The position numbers and the translations under genes were made by a program. A stretch of DNA of 64,000 bases from Bacteroidaceae bacterium (GTDB taxonomy: Bacteria > Bacteroidota > Bacteroidia > Bacteroidales > Bacteroidaceae), in the NCBI GenBank assembly GCA_017468985.1, contig JAFUHF010000021.1, forward strand, positions 114,902 to 178,901. The letters run 5' to 3'. Numbering within the stretch: position 1 is the stretch's first letter; each line of letters opens with the position of its first letter. Of the stretch, positions 55,501 to 63,610 are shown piece by piece. A model generated the notes under the pieces. It did not search any database and was not told the origin of the DNA. It saw only the letters and a program-made list of their open reading frames with translations.

Positions 55501-57050
55501 AGGTGAACGAACGGATCGCTGTATGAACTTGGATAGTCTACACTGTTAGCACTGAACTGATCGGGAGAGGTTATGAGTGGTTTGTTCTCCACGATCTTCT
55601 CGCGGTAAGAGTTAGCCTCGCTCAACACATTGGCCAGTTTTTCAGCAACCACCTTCTTGGCAGCGCCTTCTGACAGGCGGTCAATGAGTTCCTGATCAGT
55701 TTCTTTCACCAAGTACCATGCAGAGGCAGAGTTGTAAGCAGCTTCCCATGTTACAACTGTACCTTCAACACCTGCGCCACTTTCATGACCTGCAGTGTGG
55801 TAAGACTGGGTGTTGGCCGTGTTGGCAATCTTAAACTGAGCCGTACCCTTCAGGAGCGGAGTAATGGTCTGAGGAGTAGTGGGGTCTGGAGATGTAGGAA
55901 TCTGCTGGCTGGTGCCTTCAACGGTGTTGATGTATTCCTGAGTGGTCCAGTTCTGGATGGAATACTCACCGTCACCAGTGGTCGTAATCTTGAAGAGCTG
56001 GAAAGCATCCTCGCGGTCATAGTTACGCCATACCAGGCTGTAGTTGGAAGTGGCAGCCATGGCCTTCTTCACGTTCTGCTGAGCCTCATAGGCGGGATAA
56101 GCACTTACAATGTGATAGAAACCATCCTCAAAGGGAACGGTCTTCATAGCAGCCTCATAGGCAGCCTGCAGCCTTTCGCTTTCAGCCTTTGCTGCATCTG
56201 CAGAAGGATTCTCTGACCATATGTAGCCGGCTTCGTCCCATTCTGCAATGAAGTTGTTCACTGCATCTTCATCGTAGGAACCTACTTCTTCACCACTGTG
56301 GTACTGGTAGAACGTAGCATCCTTTGCATAAGAAGCACGGAGCAGATAGAGATCATCAACCTCATCGGCATCTTCCTTAGCCTCGTACACATTCCAGATA
56401 TTAATATCAGTAGCATTTCCGAAATAAGCATAACCATAATTCCAGAAAGGACCGAAGTAACGCTTATTGGCCTCTGTTTCGTCCCAACGATAGGTAAACG
56501 AAAGAGACAAGTCATTGTAGTTGGCCGGAGTGAAAGCCCAACCGCTTCCAAGGGAAGGATTCAGACCTCTGTTGGTCAACGTACCCGGCTCAATCTCAAA
56601 AGGAAGTGCTTCTTCCTTATTCTCTGTCAAAGCAGATGAGGTTGTAGCGGTGGTGGTACCCGTCACATACTGACCTGTAGCCTCATTCTTCAGATAGAAG
56701 CGAGCATTACCCGTCTGAGGGTCGTTCTCTTCAGCGGCTTCCAGGATGTAAACAAAGGGATCGAAACCTTCTTCAATCGTAGGAACGGTTACTGTCAAAC
56801 TGTTGTTCGTATAGGCAGTAACGTTTTTAAGAAACTGGAATTCTCCAGGGTTCTCATTACCTGTGTAGGAGCCTCCGTAAGTTGCATGATACGGATAACG
56901 GCCTACTTTACACATTGCATTACCCAGAATGATCTTGTCGCCATCTTTCAGCTCATTGTAAGCTTTCTGATCGCCGAGACCATAACGGGCACTTGCTGTA
57001 GCTACGATAGCTACGAGCATCAGCGTTAAAGTAAATAATCTTTTTACCAT
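52587..57050 (-). CDS. giant secreted protein 1: discoidin-like repeats and T9SS-type C-terminal domain
   Basis: This 1,487-residue protein has a signal peptide ending near TASA. Residues 25-490 contain beta-rich, ricin-like modules (for example FYHIVSAYPAYEAQQNVKKAM, then DREDAFQLF). Two F5/8-type-C/discoidin-like domains follow (about 500-700 and 790-1000), marked by LQVRFNEPVDNFYFKITGR, YVTNDDELGAS, YKYVRFVVKNTGMVG and ITWNVGGWQLYQ. They are linked by FIVAR-like helices with ATEEDVDALAEALEKVKAIF. The last 40 residues (VDVYSVDGKLIKKN to GLYIIGKEKVAVK) resemble a type-A T9SS sorting domain. I infer a cell-surface or secreted glycan-binding protein. No catalytic motif was recognised. A paralogue lies directly upstream. 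Confidence 0.8.
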   Translation of the reverse strand: MVKRLFTLTLMLVAIVATASARYGLGDQKAYNELKDGDKIILGNAMCKVGRYPYHATYGGSYTGNENPGEFQFLKNVTAYTNNSLTVTVPTIEEGFDPFVYILEAAEENDPQTGNARFYLKNEATGQYVTGTTTATTSSALTENKEEALPFEIEPGTLTNRGLNPSLGSGWAFTPANYNDLSLSFTYRWDETEANKRYFGPFWNYGYAYFGNATDINIWNVYEAKEDADEVDDLYLLRASYAKDATFYQYHSGEEVGSYDEDAVNNFIAEWDEAGYIWSENPSADAAKAESERLQAAYEAAMKTVPFEDGFYHIVSAYPAYEAQQNVKKAMAATSNYSLVWRNYDREDAFQLFKITTTGDGEYSIQNWTTQEYINTVEGTSQQIPTSPDPTTPQTITPLLKGTAQFKIANTANTQSYHTAGHESGAGVEGTVVTWEAAYNSASAWYLVKETDQELIDRLSEGAAKKVVAEKLANVLSEANSYREKIVENKPLITSPDQFSANSVDYPSSYSDPFVHLIDGQYHYSHCFHSRWSQNEMANPSTTAEEWEASNAAWVEANPNNQATGVGYHNLQVRFNEPVDNFYFKITGRTGTTYVDTPTELDIYVTNDDELGASTDQADLDKWTFVNTIAEGLPGNVAGAVYTSEEFQLDQPYKYVRFVVKNTGMVGQNARFFEAPEVTGITWNVGGWQLYQNEIDDNSEYVLVEGMKEAIDALDPLLQAAPEKIRSLSATEEDVDALAEALEKVKAIFIDRDALDSELASAVTAARNAYNKVTERRVTLITSASQFSSNNVDAPNSYAFNANGGNMSAFEHLLYEDNLHYYFNLHSYWDNALMTQSGTTAEQWAAKLEEWKNGNSNNIAVGIGYHHLQVALNAPTDNFYIYMRGRTSTAYIDTPNDLDIYATNDDELGAGVDMADIDQWDHIVRMNEENGYTMPVYPSSTSDSPVWTSDVVKMDKPYKYLRFVVMGNVDEAQGRRTYAQPEITGKTYNVAVFRLFQDRDEEGMQVNYDQDFHQALEELQALADEDYDYASGYKYHHQIDNTKATELQAKVEALLAAYADPDVLSKANNKYTSYANNATAGDEVGQVANQDAVDTYKATIEEIQSGLSKPTRQEQDEAIAKMETALQTLLGSVNTIEPMKWYNFQNKSKDLPLYSTYTIGSTASYGARSWGENDPYSMWRLVPVEDGKYALQNLYSGHYYGKQENGTYTMNNVKVPVNVVYLADGTVALDLGEDEAVSSASANATVGIAEVAHNSGSAWIPVEVTAEDMVVNITDNYIRTALYPYEIGDITLANENAKAYGIQSVSYDEETNTTTLNLYLKDDVKAGEPFIIEVGDYTLYADEQSHTSSPFVLPITDELVAEGTSENGLIGVMDGITLPGAGYGTFASNGLQITTGETNVVAMRAYIQGSEIETQIDKNIDQVVVAEGKLDGVALGLKNIKVLNASDKVDVYSVDGKLIKKNVKATEARKGLTKGLYIIGKEKVAVK

Positions 57051-57147
57051 ACTTTATTAATTAAAAAACAATTCAATCTCTTATTCTTTGTAGCATCATT
57101 CCCCTCAAGTAACTTATCCATACTCTGAGCGAAACTATCTAAGGCTG

Positions 57148-57155
57148 CAAAGTTA
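57148..57155 (-). promoter_or_regulatory. -7 box of giant secreted protein 1
   Basis: The minus strand reads TAACTTTG. Its nearest base is exactly 98 nt from the ATG at 57050, the same distance as at the paralogue. Confidence 0.55.
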
Positions 57156-57611
57156 TAGAAAAGATTAGAAATAATCATCACCTAACTTAAAAAAAATCAA
57201 CATCAGTCACCACACCGCACAAAGAGGCATCATTTATGATTAAATGTACATAAATGGAGAGGAATTCATAAATCATAATGCACAATTAGGATTCGCCCGT
57301 TCTACAAGCCTTTCAGGCTTTTTGGCGGCAGTGCTCGGGGGCTGGAGGACTTGAAGGATTCAGGCAGGAGTTAATCGGAACGCAACTCCTGTGTATGCAC
57401 TCGCCACACAATATCAACACTGAAGGCGTTGCAGAACTTGATAAGGATCTTCATCTGACCCCTCCGGCCTTCGGCCATCCTACGGACCACCCTCGCTTCG
57501 CTCACCCGACTGCTGCGCCAGCTCGCAGCCGCCCCTACGCTTAAGGGGGACGAGCTTGCTGCTATTGTGCATTGTGAATTATGCATTACTACATTAACTC
57601 CATCAAAATTC

Positions 57612-57642
57612 AAAAGGGCCCCACACTTGGTGGGACCCTTTT
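57612..57642 (-). terminator. terminator of giant secreted protein 2
   Basis: AAAAGGGCCCCAC (57612-57624) pairs with GTGGGACCCTTTT (57630-57642). The stem is the same as at 52533-52563, and the flank TACTACATTAACTC/CATCAAA is also shared. Confidence 0.85.
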
Positions 57643-57665
57643 GGATTAATTATGGTATGGGTGAA

Positions 57666-60600
57666 TTACTTCACTGCAACCTTCTTCTTACCTACGATGT
57701 AGATACCCTTGTTGAGGTTCTTCTGTGCATCGATAGCCTTAACGTTCTTCTTCACGAGCTTACCATCAATGGTGTAAACGTTAACCGTTTCACCGCTAAC
57801 GATAGCCTTCACGATCTGCTTCACGTCGGTCAAGGTGGTACCGATGGTCAGGTCGGCCTCACCGTCTTCATTCTTGATCTGCGTCGGGTTGATCCAACCA
57901 CCGCGACCTGCTACGAAGAGATTATCCGTAGTGGTGGTGAGCTGAGCGTCAACGAACACACCGAGACCCGTAGCGATGGTTTCGCCAGTGAGGGTTCCGT
58001 GGAGACCGTTGTTCACTACTGTAGAAGCGTCAACTACGTTGTCAACCATCGGGATGAAGAGTTCCTTGAACTGTCCTTCGTAAGCGTCCTTGTCACCAAC
58101 TACGATGATCATAGGTTCACCGGCTTCGAAGTCATCCTGCTTCTTCAGTTCGAGAGCGTTTTCGCCGTCTGCGTTTTCAATGAGGGCCTTGATGGCATAG
58201 GTCTCAACCACATTGCCCATGGCTTCATTGAGGTTCACGAGGTTGTCGTCACCCTTCAGTTCGAATGGGAACGTAGCGATCTCAATGGTATTGTCGTGGA
58301 AGTAGTTGATCTGCTGTATACCCTGGTTCTCATCTACCGGAACAAAGGTGAAGAGCTGCTGGTCGTCGCTGTTGAGCGGATAGTTGCAGATCTGACCCGT
58401 GCTCTGGTCAGCCTTCAGAGCGTTGTACTCCAGCTTGTTTTCTTCGCTGTCGGTAGCATCGGTCTGGACGAGTTTGAAGTAAGACTTGTCGTTCTCCAGC
58501 GTACCCTTGCCGTGGAAGACAATCTTGTAAGCCTGCTTCTCATGGTTCATGAGCGGACGGGCAGCGTTCTTACCGGTTTCATCGCCACGATACTTGCCAA
58601 AGTACTGACCTGTACCATAGCTCTGGATAGCGAACTCGTCGTCGGTACCTTCAATGGGAACCAAACGCCATGTTGCATAAGGATCAAAGATAGCATCTGA
58701 TGCTGCAGCAGGATAAGCGATGTAGAGCTTCGACTCGTCTAAGTCGGAAGAGGTGCTTCCAAGATAGATAGGCTTGTCGGTAGCATAGTCACGCGTAGCA
58801 CCGCTGACAATGTTGTACCACTTTCCGGGTTCAGGGAAGTTTACATGAGCCGTGAAGGCCTTGTAAGCAGCAGCGAGGTCATCTTCTGCCTGCTTCACCG
58901 TAGCACCGGTGGGCTGAGTAGGACTTACCTGAGCCTTAGCAGCTACAACGGCAGCCTGCAATGCGTCAATAGACTCCTGAGCATCTACGAAACCGATGCC
59001 TTCGCCTACAGCTGCATTTTTCACCATGTCAAACAGGCGGTAAGCCGTGCGGTTCAGGTTGGTAGTGTCTACCTTGTCGGCCAATACCTGAGCAGCAAGA
59101 GCGCGCAGGGCTTCAGCCTTTTCGTTGTCCAGAATAGAATGAGCTGGCAGAGCAGCTGCTTCGTCGATGAGAGCCTTGAGGGCATCTACTTCTACGCGGT
59201 AGTCAGCGTCGTAGTTGTACTGAACGTGGTCAGCGTCTACACCCTGATAGATGCGGAAGCAGGAAGCATTCCAAGTGATACCGGTGATATCGGGAGTTTC
59301 ATACTTACGACCACCGTTAGCGCGTGTGGTGTTGTACATTACGAAACGTACATACTTGTAGGAGTCACCCAGATCAATCTGCGGTGAGAACCAAGTGTCG
59401 GCGTTCGTGTTGTATTCAGCCATCTTGTCACCGTTTTCGGCGTTGAGGCGACGGATTTCGTTCCAGTCGTTAATGTTGGCCATGTCGGCAGATGCACCGA
59501 GTTCGTCGTCATTGGTAGCATAGATACCGATGTCGGTCGGGGTGTCTACCCATGCCGTACCACCACCGCGGCTGGTGATCTGGAAGAAGAAGTTGTCTAC
59601 CGGAGTGTCGAACTTCACCTGGAGGTCGTGATAACCGATACCAACACCAATGGTATTGCTGTTAGACTTCACGCGGTTTTCCACTGCAGCGGCCCACTCT
59701 TCAGCGGTAGCACCACCTTCCATAAGCGTTCCTTCCCAGATGGAGTGGAAGTTATAATCGTAATGCGTATTGTCATCCAGCAGGTGAGCCAGCGTACTGC
59801 TGTCGTTTGCGGAACTGCTGTTGGTGCTGAGCTGAGAAGCATCATTCAAGATGGACTTACGGCTACCTGTAGCCTTGTCGTAAGCTTCGTTAGCTACTTC
59901 AATAGCAGCAGCGAGGTCTTGGTCAAGAGCATCACGGTCGATGTAGAGATCCTGAACAGCCTGCGTTGCAGCCTTCAGTTCTTCTACGTCAGCCTCTGTA
60001 GCAGTGAGGTTGTCTACCTTTGCCTGAGCGGCATCCAAGATAGGATCGAGGGCATCAACAGCTTCCTTCATACCAGGAACGGCGTAGTATTCGCAGTTGG
60101 AATCCCAATCCGTGCTGTAGAGCTGCCATTCGCCTACGTTCCAAGTGATACCGGTGATTTCGGGCTGAGCAAAGATACGTGCATTACGTCCTACCATTCC
60201 CGTATTCTTCACCACGAAACGTACATACTTGTAAGCCTGATCAAGCTTAATCAGCGGAGAAGTGTATACGCTATAAGGTACGGCTCCGGGGAAACCTTCG
60301 TCAATGGTCTGAACGAAGGTCCAGTTGTCCAGGTCTGCCTGGTCGGTGCTGGCACCCAGTTCGTCGTCGTTGGTAGCATAGATCTCAAGTTCCGTAGGAG
60401 CATCTACATAAGTAGTCTCACCACGGCCGACAATTACCATGTAGAAGTTGTCGCGAGGTTCGTTGAAGCGAACTTGCAGGTTGTGATAACCATGACCTAC
60501 GCCACGGGTTTCAGGATCGGCCTCAAACTTTGCCTGGCCATAAGCTTCCCAATCTTCGATGGTCGTGGTGGGAAGTTCCATCAGGTCATGATCGTAGTGA

Positions 60601-62180
60601 GAATGGAAACCATTCCAATATTCATAGTGACCGTCAATCAGGCCAGGGAAGGTAGACTCTCCATTGTGCTGAGCACTGTTGGCATCATACTGAGCAGCGT
60701 CGGTTACCAGTTTGGTATCCTCTACAACCTGTGCACGGAGGTTCTTGGCAGCCGTGATGGCGTCAGCAAGCTTCTGAGCAGCCAACTTGGCCGGAGCTTC
60801 GCTTACTAACTGGTCGATGAGTTCCTGATCGGTTACAGGACGAACATACCAGGAAGAACCACTGTTGGCACCGGCATTCCAGTTTGCAACCGTTCCGCTG
60901 ATACCTGCGCCTGAGCTGTGGCCTGCGGTGTGGTAAGAATAGTTGCTCTGCGTGTTGGTGATGTTCCATTCAGAGGTAAAGCCGATGGCCTTGAACAACT
61001 GAGGAACTTCGTATTCCTTAGTGGTGGGCAGCTGAGCGCTCTGAGCAGCAATGGTACCAATGTATTCACCAGAACCGATGTTCTTAATCTTGTAGGTACC
61101 GTCGCCATTTTCTTCTACATAGAAGAGCTGGAAGGCATCTTCTGGATCGTAGTTGTACCAGATCAGCTTGCTGTCAGTACTTGCAGCCATAGCCTTTTCC
61201 ACACCCTGCTGGATGCTGTACTGCGTGTAGCTGCTTATGAAGTTATAGTAACCGGTGGTGATGGGCACCATGGAAGCCATGGCAGCCTCATAAGCCTTCT
61301 GCAGCTTTTCGAGCATAGGAGCAGCTGTTTCTTCGGTCAGGGCACCCTGAACGAGAGCAGCAGCTTCGTCATAAGCATTGCGGAAGTCTTCCATCAGATC
61401 GAAGTCATACTGACCCGGGTTGGAACCATAAGATACGTCAGCCGTAGCATCAGCTTCCAGGCCGGAAACCAAGTTGGTCAGGGCCAAAACGGAAGAATTG
61501 TCTTCAACGGGAACGTAGGCGTTCCAGATGATGATATCCTTAACAGTTGAGAAGTAGCACATACCGTAGTTCCAGAACGGACCAAAGTGGCGGAAGTTAC
61601 CGGAATTGTCGATGTGAGAGGTGAGCACCAACGTCTTGTCGTTACAGAGAGAAGACTCGAAAGCCCAACCCGTGTGGGTATCGGTTTCGTGATCCCACTG
61701 CGTCCACCAGATACAGATGTCCTGAGCCGGTTCGGGAAGCAGATAGGTAGCTTCACTCTTTTCGTAGGTGTACCAGCAGTTGTAAGCTGAATTCCAGTTT
61801 CCTTTGAAGTAAGCACCGTTGCCGGCATTCTTCAAATAGAACGTCTGACCACCCGTCAGAGGGTCAGCCGGACCTTCTTCGAGGATGAACACATAGTCAT
61901 CCGTCAGACCGTTAGTAGGAGGCTCTACAGCCATAGCGTCCACGGTCACGCCGTGAGAGGTGTTGGCTGTTTGCTTCGTACCATTGAGCCACTGGTTGAT
62001 ACCGGCAGGCCCATTACTCAAGTTACCTTGGTCACACATAGGGTTGCGCAGCAAGATGCGGTCACCGGCTTTGAGTTCACCGGCCGCAAGCTGATCACCA
62101 GCCCTATAATAGGTAACGGCACTTGCTGATGCCACAAAGGACATCAGAACAATCATTAAAGTAAATAATCTTTTTACCAT
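57666..62180 (-). CDS. giant secreted protein 2: discoidin-like repeats and T9SS-type C-terminal domain
   Basis: This 1,504-residue paralogue of the next gene downstream has the same order: signal peptide (ending near SASA), ricin-like modules with YYNFISSYTQYSIQQGVEKAM and YDPEDAFQLF, and two discoidin-like domains (about 480-700 and 790-1000). The latter carry LQVRFNEPRDNFYMVIVGR, YATNDDELGAS, YKYVRFVVKNTGMVG and ITWNVGEWQLY. Helical linkers, a C-terminal beta domain and the tail VNVYTIDGKLVKKN to GIYIVGKKKVAVK follow. The tail resembles a T9SS type-A sorting domain. The two genes differ most between residues 1050 and 1400. Likely a surface adhesin or glycan-binding protein; no enzyme motif is visible. 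Confidence 0.8.
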   Translation of the reverse strand: MVKRLFTLMIVLMSFVASASAVTYYRAGDQLAAGELKAGDRILLRNPMCDQGNLSNGPAGINQWLNGTKQTANTSHGVTVDAMAVEPPTNGLTDDYVFILEEGPADPLTGGQTFYLKNAGNGAYFKGNWNSAYNCWYTYEKSEATYLLPEPAQDICIWWTQWDHETDTHTGWAFESSLCNDKTLVLTSHIDNSGNFRHFGPFWNYGMCYFSTVKDIIIWNAYVPVEDNSSVLALTNLVSGLEADATADVSYGSNPGQYDFDLMEDFRNAYDEAAALVQGALTEETAAPMLEKLQKAYEAAMASMVPITTGYYNFISSYTQYSIQQGVEKAMAASTDSKLIWYNYDPEDAFQLFYVEENGDGTYKIKNIGSGEYIGTIAAQSAQLPTTKEYEVPQLFKAIGFTSEWNITNTQSNYSYHTAGHSSGAGISGTVANWNAGANSGSSWYVRPVTDQELIDQLVSEAPAKLAAQKLADAITAAKNLRAQVVEDTKLVTDAAQYDANSAQHNGESTFPGLIDGHYEYWNGFHSHYDHDLMELPTTTIEDWEAYGQAKFEADPETRGVGHGYHNLQVRFNEPRDNFYMVIVGRGETTYVDAPTELEIYATNDDELGASTDQADLDNWTFVQTIDEGFPGAVPYSVYTSPLIKLDQAYKYVRFVVKNTGMVGRNARIFAQPEITGITWNVGEWQLYSTDWDSNCEYYAVPGMKEAVDALDPILDAAQAKVDNLTATEADVEELKAATQAVQDLYIDRDALDQDLAAAIEVANEAYDKATGSRKSILNDASQLSTNSSSANDSSTLAHLLDDNTHYDYNFHSIWEGTLMEGGATAEEWAAAVENRVKSNSNTIGVGIGYHDLQVKFDTPVDNFFFQITSRGGGTAWVDTPTDIGIYATNDDELGASADMANINDWNEIRRLNAENGDKMAEYNTNADTWFSPQIDLGDSYKYVRFVMYNTTRANGGRKYETPDITGITWNASCFRIYQGVDADHVQYNYDADYRVEVDALKALIDEAAALPAHSILDNEKAEALRALAAQVLADKVDTTNLNRTAYRLFDMVKNAAVGEGIGFVDAQESIDALQAAVVAAKAQVSPTQPTGATVKQAEDDLAAAYKAFTAHVNFPEPGKWYNIVSGATRDYATDKPIYLGSTSSDLDESKLYIAYPAAASDAIFDPYATWRLVPIEGTDDEFAIQSYGTGQYFGKYRGDETGKNAARPLMNHEKQAYKIVFHGKGTLENDKSYFKLVQTDATDSEENKLEYNALKADQSTGQICNYPLNSDDQQLFTFVPVDENQGIQQINYFHDNTIEIATFPFELKGDDNLVNLNEAMGNVVETYAIKALIENADGENALELKKQDDFEAGEPMIIVVGDKDAYEGQFKELFIPMVDNVVDASTVVNNGLHGTLTGETIATGLGVFVDAQLTTTTDNLFVAGRGGWINPTQIKNEDGEADLTIGTTLTDVKQIVKAIVSGETVNVYTIDGKLVKKNVKAIDAQKNLNKGIYIVGKKKVAVK

Positions 62181-62277
62181 ACTCTATTATTAAATTAAAC
62201 TTATATGTTCGCTGCAAATGCTCTGTCTTAGGGCGTTTGAGCCCTATTTTGACATGTAGACGTGCCACATTGCGCAA

Positions 62278-62285
62278 CAAAGATA
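62278..62285 (-). promoter_or_regulatory. -7 box of giant secreted protein 2
   Basis: The minus strand reads TATCTTTG, with its nearest base 98 nt from the ATG at 62180. Confidence 0.55.
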
Positions 62286-62505
62286 CGAAATAAATCACAT
62301 ATCTCATCATTCTTTATGGAATTTTTTCTTTGAAAGGGAGGAGGGGGTGAGATAAGGGATGAATGGTGAATAGGGGAGTAATGGGCTTGCATTACTGCAT
62401 TAGTGATAACATATAGTATTATAATGTACGCGCGTACCTTAAATAAACTAATACGCAGTGAATAATTTGAGTGGATAGAAGGGCAGTGCTGTGAGCGAAA
62501 TTTCG

Positions 62506-62513
62506 TATTTTTG
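62506..62513 (+). promoter_or_regulatory. -7 box of aroB (near-leaderless)
   Basis: TATTTTTG ends 8 nt before the ATG at 62522, implying a leader of only a few bases. Confidence 0.55.
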
Positions 62514-62521
62514 CAGATGTT

Positions 62522-63577
62522 ATGGAAATACAGCGCATTCTTTTTACAACCAACGCCGCAGAGGCCCTCAGCGAGGCCCTCCGACTGACGGACCACGACC
62601 GCCTCTTCGTTTTGACCGACGCCGTTACGGCTCAGCTATGCTGGCCACTGGTGAGCGAGACCTGCAGAGAGGAACAGCTCGTCACCATACCTGCCGGTGA
62701 TGACCATAAAACCACGGACTCCCTCATCCACGTATGGCAAAGCCTGAGCTCCGGAGGAGCTTCGCGACGGTCGCTGATGGTCAACATTGGCGGCGGCATG
62801 GTGACAGACCTTGGCGGTTTTGCCGCATCTACCTTTAAAAGGGGCATTCGCTTTATCAACATCCCCACCACCCTCCTCTCCATGGTGGATGCTTCGGTGG
62901 GCGGCAAGACGGGCATCAACCTTGGAGGTCTGAAAAACGAAGTGGGCACTTTCCGGAATGCCGAGGAGGTGATCATCGACACACATTTTCTCCGCACCCT
63001 CGACGCTGACAATCTGCGCTCCGGCTATGCCGAAATGCTGAAGCACGCTCTGATTTCGCGTCGCGAAGACTGGGCCGAACTGCTTCGTTTCGACATTTTC
63101 AGGCCTGATTTCGGTGTGCTTCAGACGTTGGTGGAAAAGAGTGTAGAAGTGAAACGCCGCGTGGTAACGGAAGACCCCGAGGAGCACGGCCTTCGCAAAT
63201 CGCTCAATCTGGGCCACACCGTGGGCCATGCCTTCGAAAGCCTGTCGCTGCGCACAGGGCATCCCGTACTGCATGGCTATGCCGTGGCCTGGGGCTTGGT
63301 TTGCGAGCTCTACCTGAGCTGCAAGCGCACGGCATTCCCCCACGACGTGATGCTTCAAACAGCGGCTTTCATCAAGGAAACCTATGGCACCTATAGCTTT
63401 GACTGCAAACGCTATGAGGAACTCTACGAGCTGATGACGCACGATAAGAAGAACGCCAACGGCATCATCAACTTCAGCCTGCTCTCTGACATTGGGCAGG
63501 TGTGCCTCAACCAGGCAGCTACGAAAGAGGAAATATTCGACATGCTTGACTTCTATCGCGAAATGATGGGGGCTTAG
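62522..63577 (+). CDS. aroB: 3-dehydroquinate synthase
   Basis: This 351-residue protein is complete. NIGGGMVTDLGGFAAS binds NAD, and IPTTLLSMVDASVGGKTGIN holds substrate-binding Lys and Asp. AEMLKHALI and SLNLGHTVGHAFE provide zinc-binding Glu and His residues, with a further His in PVLHGYAVAWGL. It converts DAHP to 3-dehydroquinate, the second step of the shikimate pathway, in the cytoplasm. It is monocistronic. The 43-bp repeat array begins about 30-80 nt after its stop, with no obvious hairpin terminator between. Confidence 0.96.
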   Translation: MEIQRILFTTNAAEALSEALRLTDHDRLFVLTDAVTAQLCWPLVSETCREEQLVTIPAGDDHKTTDSLIHVWQSLSSGGASRRSLMVNIGGGMVTDLGGFAASTFKRGIRFINIPTTLLSMVDASVGGKTGINLGGLKNEVGTFRNAEEVIIDTHFLRTLDADNLRSGYAEMLKHALISRREDWAELLRFDIFRPDFGVLQTLVEKSVEVKRRVVTEDPEEHGLRKSLNLGHTVGHAFESLSLRTGHPVLHGYAVAWGLVCELYLSCKRTAFPHDVMLQTAAFIKETYGTYSFDCKRYEELYELMTHDKKNANGIINFSLLSDIGQVCLNQAATKEEIFDMLDFYREMMGA

Positions 63578-63610
63578 GAGAAGTTTTAGGAGTTAAAGGA
63601 GTCCAGGGGG

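Larger units (their letters stand above)
57051..57665. other. 615-nt intergenic region with promoter, short inverted repeat and terminator
   Basis: From the right it carries the terminator of paralogue 2 (57612-57642) and a GC-rich stretch (57450-57560). Inverted ends AATTCATAAATCATAATGCAC (near 57265) and GTGCATTGTGAATTATG (near 57568) bound it. The promoter of giant protein 1 lies at 57148-57155. The minus strand could encode MKILIKFCNAFSVDIVWRV, but a coding role is doubtful. Confidence 0.45.
62181..62521. other. intergenic region with divergent promoters and a leader hairpin
   Basis: The giant-protein leader holds a perfect hairpin TAGGGC/GCCCTA (62229-62234 with 62241-62246). The middle (62300-62500) shows AT-rich DNA with no gene. 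Promoters for both flanking genes are listed separately. Confidence 0.5.

Noticed and set aside
53712-55526. A 604-codon plus-strand frame, with others at 57567-58700 and 59628-60809
   Set aside because: They run antisense to the two giant secreted proteins, have no domain or signal features of their own, and follow from the codon bias of the real genes.
57371-57613. An 80-codon minus-strand frame containing MKILIKFCNAFSVDIVWRV
   Set aside because: It crosses the terminator and the GC-rich insert and shows no recognisable domain; a coding role cannot be supported.
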